Part shown: positions 1 to 8,467 of the stretch, piece by piece | How positions within the stretch are numbered: the stretch's first letter is position 1 | Layout: each line of letters begins with the position of its first letter | Source of the DNA: Polyangiaceae bacterium | GTDB taxonomy: Bacteria; Myxococcota_A; Polyangia; Polyangiales; Polyangiaceae | Reading direction: 5' to 3' | Assembly: GCA_015075635.1 (NCBI GenBank) | Contig: JABTUA010000003.1 | Span: forward strand, 2,418,001-2,482,000 | Length of the DNA: 64,000 nt | Program-made: the position numbers and the translations under genes | Notes under the pieces: model-generated | Seen by the model: only the letters and a program-made list of their open reading frames with translations | Told to the model about the DNA's origin: nothing | Database searches by the model: none

Positions 1-2
1 TG

Positions 3-902
3 GACGCCGATCGCATGATCCTCCACGCGCTTCCCCGCGAATACGTCGTGGACAACCAGGACGGCATCCGCGATCCCATCGGCATGAGCGGCGTGCGCCT
101 GCAGGTGCGCTGCAACCTGGTGACCGCCGCGACCAGCTGCGTGCAGAACGTGGTCCGCTGCGTCGAGCGCTGCAACCTGCAGGTCGCCGACGTGGTGCTC
201 GAGCCCCTGGCCAGCGCCGACGCGGTGCTGTCCGAGGACGAGAAGGAGATCGGCGTCGCCGTCATCGACATCGGCGGCGGCACCACGGACCTGATCCTGT
301 TCGCCGACGGCGGCGTGGCCCACGTGTCGGTGATCCCGGCCGGCGGCAACAACATCACCAGCGACGTGGCGGCGGGGCTGCGCACGCCGATGGCGGAGGC
401 GGAGCGGCTGAAGCGCAACTACGGCTGCGCCCTGGGTCGCATGGTCAACGACGACGAGGAGATCGAGGTGCCCGGCGTGGGCGGACACGGCCCGCGGCGC
501 GCGGCCCGGCGCCTGCTCAGCGACATCATCGAGCCCCGCGTCGAGGAGATCTTCAGCGAGGCACGCCGGCGCATCGAGGAGACCGGTCTGCTCGAGCAGG
601 TGTCGAGCGGCTGCGTGCTCACGGGCGGAGCGGCGCTCATGGAGGGCATGGTCGAGTGTGCCGAGGAGATCCTCGGCATGCCGGTGCGGCTCGGGTTCCC
701 GGTCGGCGTGCGCGGCATCGTGCAGCTGGTGCAGGGACCCCAATACGCCACCGGCGTCGGGCTGGTGCGCTACGGCGCCTCCCAGCTGGCGGAGGCGTAC
801 TCGCGCGGCGGAGCGGTCCCCATCGCGGACAAGGCGCTGCCGATCGAGCAGGCCGACAGGCAGAGAAACGGATTCTGGAGCTGGATCAGGGCGGCGTTCT
901 GA
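3..902 (+). CDS. ftsA: Cell division protein FtsA, 3' part (5' end outside window)
   Basis: This is the C-terminal 299 residues of FtsA, the actin-like protein that anchors FtsZ to the inner membrane and recruits the divisome. The frame is open to the left window edge, so the first part (domain 1A and much of 1C) is missing. Visible family features are the phosphate-2 loop VIDIGGGTTDL, the adenosine-contact loop GGAALMEG and, at the extreme C-terminus, the amphipathic membrane-targeting helix ending FWSWIRAAF. An ATG at 15 exists but is internal. ftsZ follows after about 138 bases, the usual order at the end of the dcw cluster, so co-transcription is likely. Confidence 0.96.
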   Translation, partial: DADRMILHALPREYVVDNQDGIRDPIGMSGVRLQVRCNLVTAATSCVQNVVRCVERCNLQVADVVLEPLASADAVLSEDEKEIGVAVIDIGGGTTDLILFADGGVAHVSVIPAGGNNITSDVAAGLRTPMAEAERLKRNYGCALGRMVNDDEEIEVPGVGGHGPRRAARRLLSDIIEPRVEEIFSEARRRIEETGLLEQVSSGCVLTGGAALMEGMVECAEEILGMPVRLGFPVGVRGIVQLVQGPQYATGVGLVRYGASQLAEAYSRGGAVPIADKALPIEQADRQRNGFWSWIRAAF

Positions 903-1040
903 GCGGTATCCGGGAGCAGCAGGCGACAAGAAGTACCAACGGAAGCACAGGCGAAAGCGACGAGCTCCACCAAGGGGAGGCAGGCCCCGGAGCAAGTCGA
1001 AAGGGATCGCGGCGAAGGCCGCACCGGGAGGATGAGGAAA

Positions 1041-2345
1041 ATGACGTTCTCGATCGAGTTTGCCGACGAGACCCAGCAGTATCAGGCCCGCATCAAGGTG
1101 ATCGGGGTCGGAGGCTCGGGAGGCAACGCAGTCAACACGATGATCCACTTCGGCCTCGAAGGCGTGGAGTTCATCAGTGTCAACACCGACGCCCAGGCCC
1201 TGGGCTCGAACGCCGCGGCGCAGAAGATCCCCATCGGGGCGAACCTGACCCGCGGGCTCGGCGCCGGCGCCGATCCGGAGCGCGGCCGCAAGGCGGCGCT
1301 CGAGGACGTGAACCGCCTGAAGGAGTCCCTGGAAGGCGCCGACATGGTCTTCATCACCGCCGGCATGGGCGGCGGCACCGGCACCGGCGCGGCCCCCATC
1401 ATCGCGCAGATCGCCCGGGAGCTCGGCGCCCTGACGGTGGGCGTGGTGACCAAGCCCTTCGTGTTCGAGGGTAAGAAGCGCGCGCGTCAGGCCGAGGCCG
1501 GCATCGCCGCGCTGAACGACCACGTGGACACGCTGATCACCATCCCGAACGAGAAGCTCATGACCCTGGCCGACGAGGAGATGACCTTCGTGGACGCCTT
1601 CCGCAAGGCGGACGAGGTGCTCTTCCAGGCCGTGAAGGGCATCAGCGATCTCATCACGCAGGACGGCATCGTCAACGTGGACTTCGCCGACGTGCGCACG
1701 GTGATGAACAACATGGGCCGCGCGCTCATGGGCACCGGCTGCGCCAAGGGCGAGGGCCGAGCGCGCCTGGCCGCGGAGCACGCCATCACGTCGCCGCTGC
1801 TCGACAACATCAGCGTCGAAGGCGCCACGGGCGTCCTCATCAACATCGTCGGCGGCCCCGACATGAAGATGAAGGAGATCCAGGACGCCGCGAGCCTGAT
1901 TCAGGAGCAGGCCCACGAGGACGCCAACATCATCTTCGGCGCGAGCATCGACGAGAGCATGGGCGACGCCATCAAGGTGACGGTCATCGCCACCGGCTTC
2001 GACTCCGCCGACGCGGAGATCCCCGTCGAGATCGCGGCTCCCACCCGCGTGGTCGCCTCCGCCCCGAGCCGCCGCGACTCCGTGCGCGACGCGCTGCGCG
2101 AGGGCTTCAGCAGCATGCCGCCGTCGCGCGCCGCGCACTCGACCGCGCGCCCGGCCATCAATCCCGATCTGGTTCCCGCGATGAGCACGCGCCGCCCGGC
2201 CGCGCTCGCCGCGAGCCTCCAGGCCGGAAGCTCGCCCTTGTCGAGCGCGGGCCCCGAGGTGCGCTCGCGCATCTCCTTCCCGGCATCCCTCGACGCCGAT
2301 GCGGACTGGGACACTCCGGCGTTCCAGCGTCGCAACGGCGGATGA
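1041..2345 (+). CDS. ftsZ: Cell division protein FtsZ
   Basis: Tubulin-like GTPase that polymerises into the Z-ring. The GTP-binding signature GGGTGTGAAP is near residue 115, preceded by the N-terminal VIGVGGSGGNAVN nucleotide loop. The globular core is followed by a Ser/Ala/Arg-rich linker of roughly 90 residues and a C-terminal DTPAFQRR peptide, the variant of the conserved tail that binds FtsA and other partners. Length (434 aa) is normal. Two ATGs compete: 1032 touches the Shine-Dalgarno GGGAGG (1026-1031), whereas 1041 sits about nine bases after it, so 1041 is chosen. It is followed by a strong terminator hairpin. Confidence 0.97.
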   Translation: MTFSIEFADETQQYQARIKVIGVGGSGGNAVNTMIHFGLEGVEFISVNTDAQALGSNAAAQKIPIGANLTRGLGAGADPERGRKAALEDVNRLKESLEGADMVFITAGMGGGTGTGAAPIIAQIARELGALTVGVVTKPFVFEGKKRARQAEAGIAALNDHVDTLITIPNEKLMTLADEEMTFVDAFRKADEVLFQAVKGISDLITQDGIVNVDFADVRTVMNNMGRALMGTGCAKGEGRARLAAEHAITSPLLDNISVEGATGVLINIVGGPDMKMKEIQDAASLIQEQAHEDANIIFGASIDESMGDAIKVTVIATGFDSADAEIPVEIAAPTRVVASAPSRRDSVRDALREGFSSMPPSRAAHSTARPAINPDLVPAMSTRRPAALAASLQAGSSPLSSAGPEVRSRISFPASLDADADWDTPAFQRRNGG

Positions 2346-2381
2346 CGCTCCCGTTCTGATCGCCTCCCGTTGGTATGTTGG

Positions 2382-2416
2382 ACCCCCCGTCTCGTGCAGA
2401 GGCGGGGGGTTCGTTT
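2382..2416 (+). terminator. Rho-independent terminator after ftsZ
   Basis: ACCCCCCGTCTC and GAGGCGGGGGGT form a 12-bp stem with one G-T wobble around a tiny loop, followed by a T-rich tail on the plus strand (TTCGTTT). It begins 36 bases after the ftsZ stop and touches the stop codon of the convergent membrane-protein gene, so it probably ends transcription of ftsZ and perhaps of both. A 27-base piece covering one arm is repeated exactly at 12370-12396. Confidence 0.8.
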
Positions 2417-4373
2417 ATTGGCGCCCAGCGAGGAGCTGGAGGAGCTCCGCGTTACGGTCGAGCGGCGCTCCGCGACGCAGGACCACGAAGTTCGGGCGCT
2501 CCGCGTGGAAGCCGAAGCGGCCGCTCTGGAGCTCGTCCGTCACGATGCGGCGCGCCGCCCCGAAGTCGAGGTCGTCGTGGGAGTACAGCAGGTAGTCAGC
2601 GCCCTGGTGCTCGTACTTGAGGGTGAACAAGTACTCGCGCTGCGCGAGGTGGGGAGTGTCGTGCTCCGTCGCGGCGACGCTGGCGTCGGGCGGGATGGTC
2701 CTGGCGATCTCACGCAGGTTCCTGAGGTTTTCGAGGTGCTGGCGGGTGAGGTCGAAGCGGACTCGCCCGCCGCCGGAGGTGAAATTCTCGCGCTGCAGGG
2801 CGCCAAACTGGTGCGTGCAAAGCAGGGTCCCGAACATCAGCGCGCCGAGCGCCGAGTCCCTCGCGATGGGACCACGTCGCTTGCCGAGACGCTCGAGAGC
2901 CAAGATCGCCGCGAGGAAGACGTACGGGGTGAAGTGAGTGACGTACTGGAAGCGGATCTCGACGACCGGCATGTAGCCGGTGGAGAGCAGGGTGACGAAC
3001 GCGCCCGGAAACAACAGGAAGAGGAAGCGCTTGTCGCGCAGGGGCAAGAAGGCGAGCGGCGTGAAAACGTGCAGGACGTAGGGGATCTTCTCGGGGAAGA
3101 GGATGGTGGAGAAGACGAAGAGCGGATTGGTCAGCAGGGTCTCGAGCACACCCTTGAACCCGACCTCGCCTGGCGCGACGAGCTTCTCGTAGATGTAGAC
3201 GAACGAAGCGTCGCCGTACTTGGGCATGATCACGAACTTGACCACCACGAAGTACGCCGCCGAGAGCACGAAGAGCGCCGCCCCGACCCGCGCGCGATGG
3301 CCTGCGATGAGCAGCGCCAAGCCCAAGCCGATGCCACCGAGGGGGACGTCCTCGCGGCACATCAACGACATCACGACGAAGACCCAGAACCACGGCCACC
3401 GCTCCGTGAAAAAGAAGTAGGCGGCCCAGAGGACGAAGAAGGCGGAGACGGTCAGGAAGTGGAAGTCGCTGAAGGTTGGCGCGTGGAGCGGAGGATAGAG
3501 GAGAAAGGCGCCGGCAACCGCTGCCGCCCTCCAGTCGCTCGCAAGGCGCCGCCGCGCGATCAGGTAGAGCGGAATAGCGGCCAGACCAAGAAGGGCCGCC
3601 TGCAAGAGCACCAACGTCGAGGCATCCGGGCGGAGCGCGTAGAGCGGAGCCAGCAAGTAGACCGCTGGCTCGGTGTGGATCGAGAGGTAGGAGCCGTCGC
3701 GCGGGTGCGTGATCGGGCAGTAAAAGGGGCGGCCTTGAAGCGTGTTCCAGAAGAACGTCGCGTAGTAGCCGAGGTCGAAGCCGGAGGTCTGGCGGCGCAG
3801 GTGTTGGAGCCAGGTGTAGTAGCCCATGTAGCCAACGAAGCTCGCGACCAGGAGGGCCACCACCCCGTGAGGCGCCCACGAGCGGAGCCTCACGGCGGTC
3901 TGGATGCGCGAGGACCACGCTCGGAGCGCGTCCAGCGCGTCGAGGCGCCGCGCCTCGCGCAGCGTCACGCGCAGCGAGCGCTCGAGCGCCAGCACCAGCA
4001 CGGCTGCGCTCAGCAAGAACGAGGGGTCGCGGCCGGTCCACGCCTGGACCGAGAGCATGGGTGGCACGGCCCACAAGACGACGCAGACCGCGAGAAGGCG
4101 CGCCGCGCTGCCGGCCTGCTCGCTGCGTTCGGCGGCGGCAGCGCGTCCGCCGGTGCGCCACGCGACGGCCACCGTGGCGAACAACACCACGCACGGGACG
4201 GTCGCGCCTACGACCAGCCACGAGATGAGGTGATCGCGACCGTGTGGGGAGAGCTCGTTCCTCGCCACGAACGCTGGTAGCCATCGAGCGCCCCGCAGCG
4301 CCCGCAGGAAGAAGGCGACGCTGGCGCCCTCGGCCGCGAAGAGCAGGAGCGTGCGCACGAAGCGTACGGCCAT
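2415..4373 (-). CDS. DUF2079 family polytopic membrane protein
   Basis: Integral membrane protein of about 652 residues with many hydrophobic segments. The family-typical stretch FDLGYYATFFWNTLQGRPFY (near residue 200) is followed by HTEPAVYLLAPLY, as in DUF2079 proteins. These are predicted membrane proteins whose topology resembles GT-C glycosyltransferases. The function is not established. The open frame extends upstream, but the ATG at 4373 (MAVRFVR, then a hydrophobic helix) is the best start because homology with the truncated copy at 7225-7723 begins just after it. It converges on ftsZ. The first 170 or so codons are duplicated 3.4 kb away. Confidence 0.8.
   Translation of the reverse strand: MAVRFVRTLLLFAAEGASVAFFLRALRGARWLPAFVARNELSPHGRDHLISWLVVGATVPCVVLFATVAVAWRTGGRAAAAERSEQAGSAARLLAVCVVLWAVPPMLSVQAWTGRDPSFLLSAAVLVLALERSLRVTLREARRLDALDALRAWSSRIQTAVRLRSWAPHGVVALLVASFVGYMGYYTWLQHLRRQTSGFDLGYYATFFWNTLQGRPFYCPITHPRDGSYLSIHTEPAVYLLAPLYALRPDASTLVLLQAALLGLAAIPLYLIARRRLASDWRAAAVAGAFLLYPPLHAPTFSDFHFLTVSAFFVLWAAYFFFTERWPWFWVFVVMSLMCREDVPLGGIGLGLALLIAGHRARVGAALFVLSAAYFVVVKFVIMPKYGDASFVYIYEKLVAPGEVGFKGVLETLLTNPLFVFSTILFPEKIPYVLHVFTPLAFLPLRDKRFLFLLFPGAFVTLLSTGYMPVVEIRFQYVTHFTPYVFLAAILALERLGKRRGPIARDSALGALMFGTLLCTHQFGALQRENFTSGGGRVRFDLTRQHLENLRNLREIARTIPPDASVAATEHDTPHLAQREYLFTLKYEHQGADYLLYSHDDLDFGAARRIVTDELQSGRFGFHAERPNFVVLRRGAPLDRNAELLQLLAGRQ
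3848..4351 (-). repeat. Source segment of a 0.5-kb duplication (5' end of DUF2079 gene)
   Basis: This stretch is repeated in the same orientation at 7225-7716. By eye I see about 20 substitutions and one 12-base gap over roughly 500 bases, so the duplication is fairly recent. It covers the N-terminal coding part of the membrane protein only. Confidence 0.85.
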
Positions 4374-4416
4374 CGCGGCGCCTACTCGGCGCCTGGATTC
4401 GCGGCCAGCCACCAGG

Positions 4417-4851
4417 TCAGCTGCCACTGTCGGAGCAAGGCACGTCGAACGCCGTCGCGCCGACGGACCACTTCCCGAGCCCACAACCGAAGTATGTGCG
4501 CTCGGCTTTCTCGCAGTCGTGGAGCTTACAGTTCAGGTAGGGGAGTTCGGTCTTGCAGCAAGGGTCCCCATCCTTCGGGAGCGTCGTCGGACACAGGCAC
4601 TCCCCGGCGTCCGCGTCCTCGTCGACGTCGGGAGGGGCGTCCGCCTGCGTGTCCGGGGCGATGTCGGGGCTGGCGTCCTGGGTCCCGCCAGACCCCGCGG
4701 CGCCGCCGTCGCTGTCCGGGTGGGCGTCACTACCGCCCAGACCTCCACCGCCGCCAGTTTCCTGGGAAGAACTCTCCGTGGAGCCGCCGCACGCGGGGCC
4801 GAGTGTCGTCGTGAGGACCGCGATGAGCGCGAGCAGGTTGGTCGGCTTCAT
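4417..4851 (-). CDS. Small Cys-rich lipoprotein, partner of protease copy 1
   Basis: 144-residue predicted lipoprotein. A hydrophobic leader ends in a lipobox-like GPAC, then comes a Gly/Ser/Asp-rich low-complexity linker (residues 20-90) and a compact C-terminal domain with about eight cysteines, including CLCPTTLP and DPCCKTELPYLNCKLHDC. The start ATG lies two bases after the stop of the upstream protease, so the two are translationally linked. A clear paralogue sits at 8067-8462, again directly after a protease, so protease plus Cys-rich partner behaves as a module. Function unknown. Being an inhibitor, adaptor or surface anchor for the protease is only a guess. Confidence 0.75.
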   Translation of the reverse strand: MKPTNLLALIAVLTTTLGPACGGSTESSSQETGGGGGLGGSDAHPDSDGGAAGSGGTQDASPDIAPDTQADAPPDVDEDADAGECLCPTTLPKDGDPCCKTELPYLNCKLHDCEKAERTYFGCGLGKWSVGATAFDVPCSDSGS

Positions 4852-4853
4852 GC

Positions 4854-6767
4854 TCAGTAATCCGCCCAGCGCTTGGTGTGATAGAAGGACTTCCAGGGCA
4901 GCCACTTCGTGCCGCAGTCGCACGACGCGTTCGTGCACGGGCCGGTCTCCCACGTCGTGTAGTAGACGTTGCCCCGGTCGTCCGTCGCGAAGATGACGGG
5001 CACCACCGTCCCCACTGGATCGTCCTGCCAGCGGCTCGCGGTGACCGACACGATGCCGGGCGGCGTGGTGCCCGAACAGTTGACGGCCGGCGCGAAGATC
5101 GGCGGCCCGAGCGGCGCGTCGAAGGAGATCCAGGCATACCAGGAGTTTCCCGATGTCGCGGTCTGGCCGCGGATCCAGAGGTGTCCTTGGTTGTCCACAG
5201 CGACCACGAACACGCGGTTGTCCGAGAGCCAGCCGGCATCGATGTCCACGATGCTGGCCGGTGCCGCGAAGTCCGTCGGCGTGACGACCGGGAACGGCTC
5301 CGCCATCCACTTCACTGCGCCGGTCGTCGTCACCAGGAACGCCATCTGTTGCAGGTCGCCATGGCGCCGGATCGCCGAGATGGAACGGTAGGCGTCGTTC
5401 ACCCACCCGCTGATCAACAGCTCCCACGAGGCCCAGGGGTCGTACGCGCCCGAGCCCGTGCGCCGGCGGCGCCACGCCCAGCCGCCGGCGACGTCCTCGG
5501 CGCCGAAGAAGTAGGGCCGGCCTGCCGAGTCGAGCGCGGCGTCCACGTCGCGGACGACGTGCCCCGACGGCTGACCAAAGCTCACGAACGCCGACCAGGC
5601 TCCGTTGGCCTGCACCTCGCGGTGGTAGAGGCCGTTCGTCGTCGTGGTCACGAGCAGCTGCGGGTAGTTGTTGGCGAGCCGGATCGCCGCGATCCTGTTC
5701 GCGGACGCCGGCGACCCGAACGTGGACCAGTGGGACCACCCGTCGGTCAGGCTGGCGCTGTTGCGCGAGCGCGTTCGGATCTGGTCCGCGTCCCCATCGA
5801 CGGCCCAGACCTGCGTTCGGTTGGTGCCCGACGCGTGGCGGGTGATGGCGACGTTCCTGGCGAACTGGGGAGCCTGGGCGAATCGCCTGGCGCCGGGGCT
5901 GACGGCCGTGTTGTCCGCGCCGGCGCCGGCGTCCTCGCAGGGCACGTTCTCGGGTGTCGTCACCGAGGTCCCGTGCATCACGCCTCGGATCACGTAGCCG
6001 TCTCTGACGTTCCAGGCGACGAGCGGGGAGCCGGACGCGCCTCCGCGCATCGAGCAGTTCGAGACGAGCTCGTCGTTGGTGACTGAGGCAATCGTGCACG
6101 TGGGATCGACGAAGCCGTTCTGCCACCACCGGTTCCACCCAGGCATAGGGTTGTCACAGGGGCAGGCCCCGCCTGGGCAGGAGTTGACCTCGTCGGTCGC
6201 GTTCGCGGGCGGGCACAGCGCGTCGGGGCTGAGCTTGGTCTTGTCGCGATCATAGCCCGCGCGGGACACGGCCTCCCCCACCGTGGGCGTACCGAAGGAC
6301 ATGGCGAGGGTCGGGAACCCGGCGACCGGCGGGCACCACTGCTGGGTGTGCTGGGCATTCCACTCGCAGTCGAGGCGCATGATCGCCCAGTCCGACGCCT
6401 GCATGCCTTGGTTTGACAGCCCGCCCACTTCCGCCAGGTAGCCGGTGACGCTGCGCGCGACGCGGTAGCGCGGCGGATCGACCCGGCTCGGGTGGAAGTT
6501 GGGGTAGAAGCGCAGGTTGGGCTGCCACTCCGCGGTGTCGGAGTTGCGTGCGCAGTGCGCTGCGGCCAGGACGTGGTAGCCGTCGATGAGCGTTGCGCTG
6601 CACCCGTTGTTGAGGAAGCCGACGGCGCCCCACGGCAAGCTCTGCGTCATCGGCAGCGTCTGCGAGAAATCCGGGCAGTAAACGGCGGGGCTTTCCTCGA
6701 CCCCGAGCGTCGAATCTGCCTCGTCAGCCCCGTCACCACACGCGGCGAGCGCCGCACCGGACGCCAT
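4854..6767 (-). CDS. Secreted trypsin-like serine protease, copy 1
   Basis: S1-fold protease domain in the first 280 residues. The catalytic triad is visible as His in AAHC, Asp in SDWAIMRLDC and Ser in GGASGSPLV. The remaining 350 residues form a Trp-rich repeat region (TRSRNSASLTDGWSHWS and similar) reminiscent of a beta-propeller or lectin-type domain. The ATG at 6767 gives a leader too short for export. The frame stays open upstream and encodes an Arg-rich then hydrophobic segment ending LAAC, a lipoprotein signal, but has no ATG, GTG or TTG in frame. A well-placed ATG at 6909 is one base out of frame across a CTGT repeat (see findings). Paralogue at 8468-10303. Confidence 0.85.
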   Translation of the reverse strand: MASGAALAACGDGADEADSTLGVEESPAVYCPDFSQTLPMTQSLPWGAVGFLNNGCSATLIDGYHVLAAAHCARNSDTAEWQPNLRFYPNFHPSRVDPPRYRVARSVTGYLAEVGGLSNQGMQASDWAIMRLDCEWNAQHTQQWCPPVAGFPTLAMSFGTPTVGEAVSRAGYDRDKTKLSPDALCPPANATDEVNSCPGGACPCDNPMPGWNRWWQNGFVDPTCTIASVTNDELVSNCSMRGGASGSPLVAWNVRDGYVIRGVMHGTSVTTPENVPCEDAGAGADNTAVSPGARRFAQAPQFARNVAITRHASGTNRTQVWAVDGDADQIRTRSRNSASLTDGWSHWSTFGSPASANRIAAIRLANNYPQLLVTTTTNGLYHREVQANGAWSAFVSFGQPSGHVVRDVDAALDSAGRPYFFGAEDVAGGWAWRRRRTGSGAYDPWASWELLISGWVNDAYRSISAIRRHGDLQQMAFLVTTTGAVKWMAEPFPVVTPTDFAAPASIVDIDAGWLSDNRVFVVAVDNQGHLWIRGQTATSGNSWYAWISFDAPLGPPIFAPAVNCSGTTPPGIVSVTASRWQDDPVGTVVPVIFATDDRGNVYYTTWETGPCTNASCDCGTKWLPWKSFYHTKRWADY

Positions 6768-6865
6768 CAGGAGAGTTCCCAGAACCTGCCTGAATCGCTC
6801 ACGCCTGAGCGAACGCGGAGGGCGTTCGCGGCGCGGCGATGCGGAATTCAGGCACGATTTGTGCT

Positions 6866-6885
6866 CTGTCTGTCTGTCTGTCTGT
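6866..6885. repeat. Tetranucleotide tract (CTGT)5 in 5' region of protease copy 1
   Basis: Five perfect CTGT units on the plus strand (ACAG on the coding strand), starting eight codons after the ATG at 6909. ATG 6909 and the annotated ATG 6767 are 142 bases apart, one base off frame. Loss of one unit would place them in frame with no intervening stop. Such tracts mutate by slipped-strand mispairing. Confidence 0.9.
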
Positions 6886-6906
6886 GGAACTACTGAGCTG
6901 CTCGTT

Positions 6907-6921
6907 CATCTTCACCCTCCC
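6907..6921 (-). promoter_or_regulatory. Shine-Dalgarno and ATG upstream of protease copy 1
   Basis: The minus strand carries GGGAGGG (plus 6915-6921) six bases before an ATG (6907-6909). This is a better initiation site than the in-frame ATG at 6767. In the present sequence it opens only a short frame that stops at a TGA just before the leader hydrophobic segment. The same arrangement is found before protease copy 2 at 10458-10471. Confidence 0.6.
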
Positions 6922-7026
6922 GAGCTCGGTAGCGACATGGCACCAGGTTCACCGCTGGTCGTCAAGCATCGCAGCGCGCGAGGTGACGCAACGGCACTTT
7001 GGATCCGCGACCGCGCCTCGTGGAAG

Positions 7027-7187
7027 TGCGGCACCTCGCGCGCAGGCGGCGCACCTTCCCCTGCCGCGCGCAGCGGCCAGCGCGAGCGCCGTGCCGCGCG
7101 TTGCTTCGCCGTACTGCGAGGCGCTGGCGGCGAGCACTGGCTTTGCGCAAGGTCGCGCGGCCGGAGACCTCGCGCGACAGCGAGTAT
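7027..7187. repeat. Intergenic repeat A-B, uninterrupted copy (empty IS site)
   Basis: 7027-7066 matches 10664-10703 at 37 of 40 positions, and 7067-7122 matches 12271-12326 with three differences, with further similarity to 7187. The two halves are contiguous here but separated by the IS element there, so this copy is the unoccupied site. Block A contains an imperfect inverted repeat (CGCGCAGG ... CCTGCCGCG) whose 3' edge is the insertion point. The 315 bases from 6910 to 7224 otherwise hold no gene that I can support. Confidence 0.85.
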
Positions 7188-7224
7188 CCCGCGACGCACC
7201 GCGCTCGAGGACGCGCGGGTTGGT

Positions 7225-7723
7225 CCAGGAGGGCCACCACCCCGTGAGGCGCCCACGAGCGGAGCCTCGAGCCGGTCTGAATGCGCGAGGACCACGCTCG
7301 GAGCGCGACCAGCGCGTCGAGGCGCCGCGCCTCGCGCAGCGAGCGCTCGAGCGCCAGCACCAGCACGGCTGCGCTCAGCAAGAACGAGAGGTCACGGCCG
7401 ATCCACGCCTGGACCGAGAGCATGGGTGGTACGGCCCACAGGACGACGCAGACCGCGAGAAGGCGCGCCGCGCTGCCGGCCTGCTCGGTGCGTTCGGCGG
7501 CGGCAGCGCGTCCGCCGGTGCGCCACGCGACGGCCACCGTGGCGAAAAACACTACGCACGGGACGGTCGCGCCTACGACCAGCCACGAGATGAGGTGATC
7601 GCGACCGTGTGGGGAGAGCTCGTTCCTCGCCACGAACGCTGGTAGCCATCGAGCGCCCCGCAGCGCCCGCAGGAAGAAGGCCACGCTGGCGCCCTCGGCC
7701 GCGAGGAGCAGGAGCGCGGGCAT
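7225..7723 (-). pseudogene. Truncated second copy of the DUF2079 membrane protein
   Basis: The ATG at 7723 opens MPALLLLAAEG, and the next 160 or so residues match the start of the intact gene at 2415-4373 almost perfectly. Homology stops after WAPHGVVALL at about 7225. The frame then runs through unrelated Arg-rich sequence to a stop at 6962. About three quarters of the protein, including the conserved loop, is missing, so this is a 5' gene fragment. It keeps a 12-base in-frame deletion and scattered substitutions relative to the parent. Confidence 0.8.
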
Positions 7724-7761
7724 GACACGTGCAGGCACCGCGGCGCTCGCAGCGATCGACT

Positions 7762-7995
7762 TCACACGCTGCCTCGATTGAGTCGCCTCGTGGTGACGAG
7801 CCCGAGCGAAAGCTGTGCCCAGTATGCCGACAGCCCGAGCCGCAGGCCGGGCATCAGCAGGAGGGTCCAGAGCGGGTTCGTGAAGCCCTGCACCCACGCG
7901 ACGCGCAGCACGGCGATCGAGTACACGAGCAGGCCGGCCGCGATGGCGAGCCACGGGCTGGGCGCTTCGACGGCGGCACCTCGAAGGCCGTGCCG
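7762..7995 (-). pseudogene. C-terminal fragment of a membrane protein (glycosyltransferase-like tail)
   Basis: The frame ending at 7762 carries two hydrophobic helices (around SPWLAIAAGLLVYSIAVL and FTNPLWTLLLMPGLRLGLSA) and a short basic tail. Upstream the frame becomes Arg-rich with no credible start or domain. The layout resembles the C-terminal membrane segments of family 2 glycosyltransferases with the catalytic part lost. It lies 38 bases before the truncated DUF2079 start, so the two may be debris of one former operon. The identity is tentative. Confidence 0.4.
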
Positions 7996-8066
7996 CCTGC
8001 TCCTCCGGCGAGGGTGCCCGAACGAAGCGCGAGAAGCGACCAAGTGGGTCCGGTCGCCTTCGTTCG

Positions 8067-8462
8067 CTACTTGCCGGCGTCCGGGCACTGGTAGTCGAAA
8101 CCGTTCAGCTGGGTCGTCCAGCTGTCATCGACGCAAGTTGCAATCCAGAACTCGCCGGCGGGGCACACCAGGTACTTGCATGGGACGGACCCGGAGGGCG
8201 CGCAGCAGGGTGCTCCGTCCGCGGGGAGATCCGGCGGACAGTCGCACGACGCCGCCTCCTCGGCCGGTGAGTCCTCCGCGCCCGCATCGCTCTCCGGCGG
8301 AAGGTCGAGCGTGACGTCCGGGGGAGCGGCCCCGTCGCCACCCGTGGCCGAATCGCCTTGCGCTCCCGAGTCGCCGGGAGCGTCCGACATCGTGCTGCCG
8401 CCACAGGCACTGGCCAGCGCGGACGCAGTCGCGAGCGAATGGAGTAGCTGTCGAACGCGCAT
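8067..8462 (-). CDS. Small Cys-rich lipoprotein, partner of protease copy 2
   Basis: 131-residue paralogue of the product of 4417-4851. A leader ends in a lipobox-like ASAC, then an acidic Gly/Ala/Asp linker, then a C-terminal domain with SCDCPPDLPADGAPCC and CKYLVCPAGEF. The ATG lies five bases after the stop of the protease upstream. The linker is diverged while the cysteine pattern is kept, so the cysteine domain is likely the selected part. Function unknown. Confidence 0.75.
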   Translation of the reverse strand: MRVRQLLHSLATASALASACGGSTMSDAPGDSGAQGDSATGGDGAAPPDVTLDLPPESDAGAEDSPAEEAASCDCPPDLPADGAPCCAPSGSVPCKYLVCPAGEFWIATCVDDSWTTQLNGFDYQCPDAGK

Positions 8463-8467
8463 GCTCC

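Noticed and set aside
2415-4373. Long plus-strand Glu/Arg-rich frame opposite the DUF2079 gene
   Set aside because: The minus strand encodes clear membrane helices and a family motif, and the plus frame has neither.
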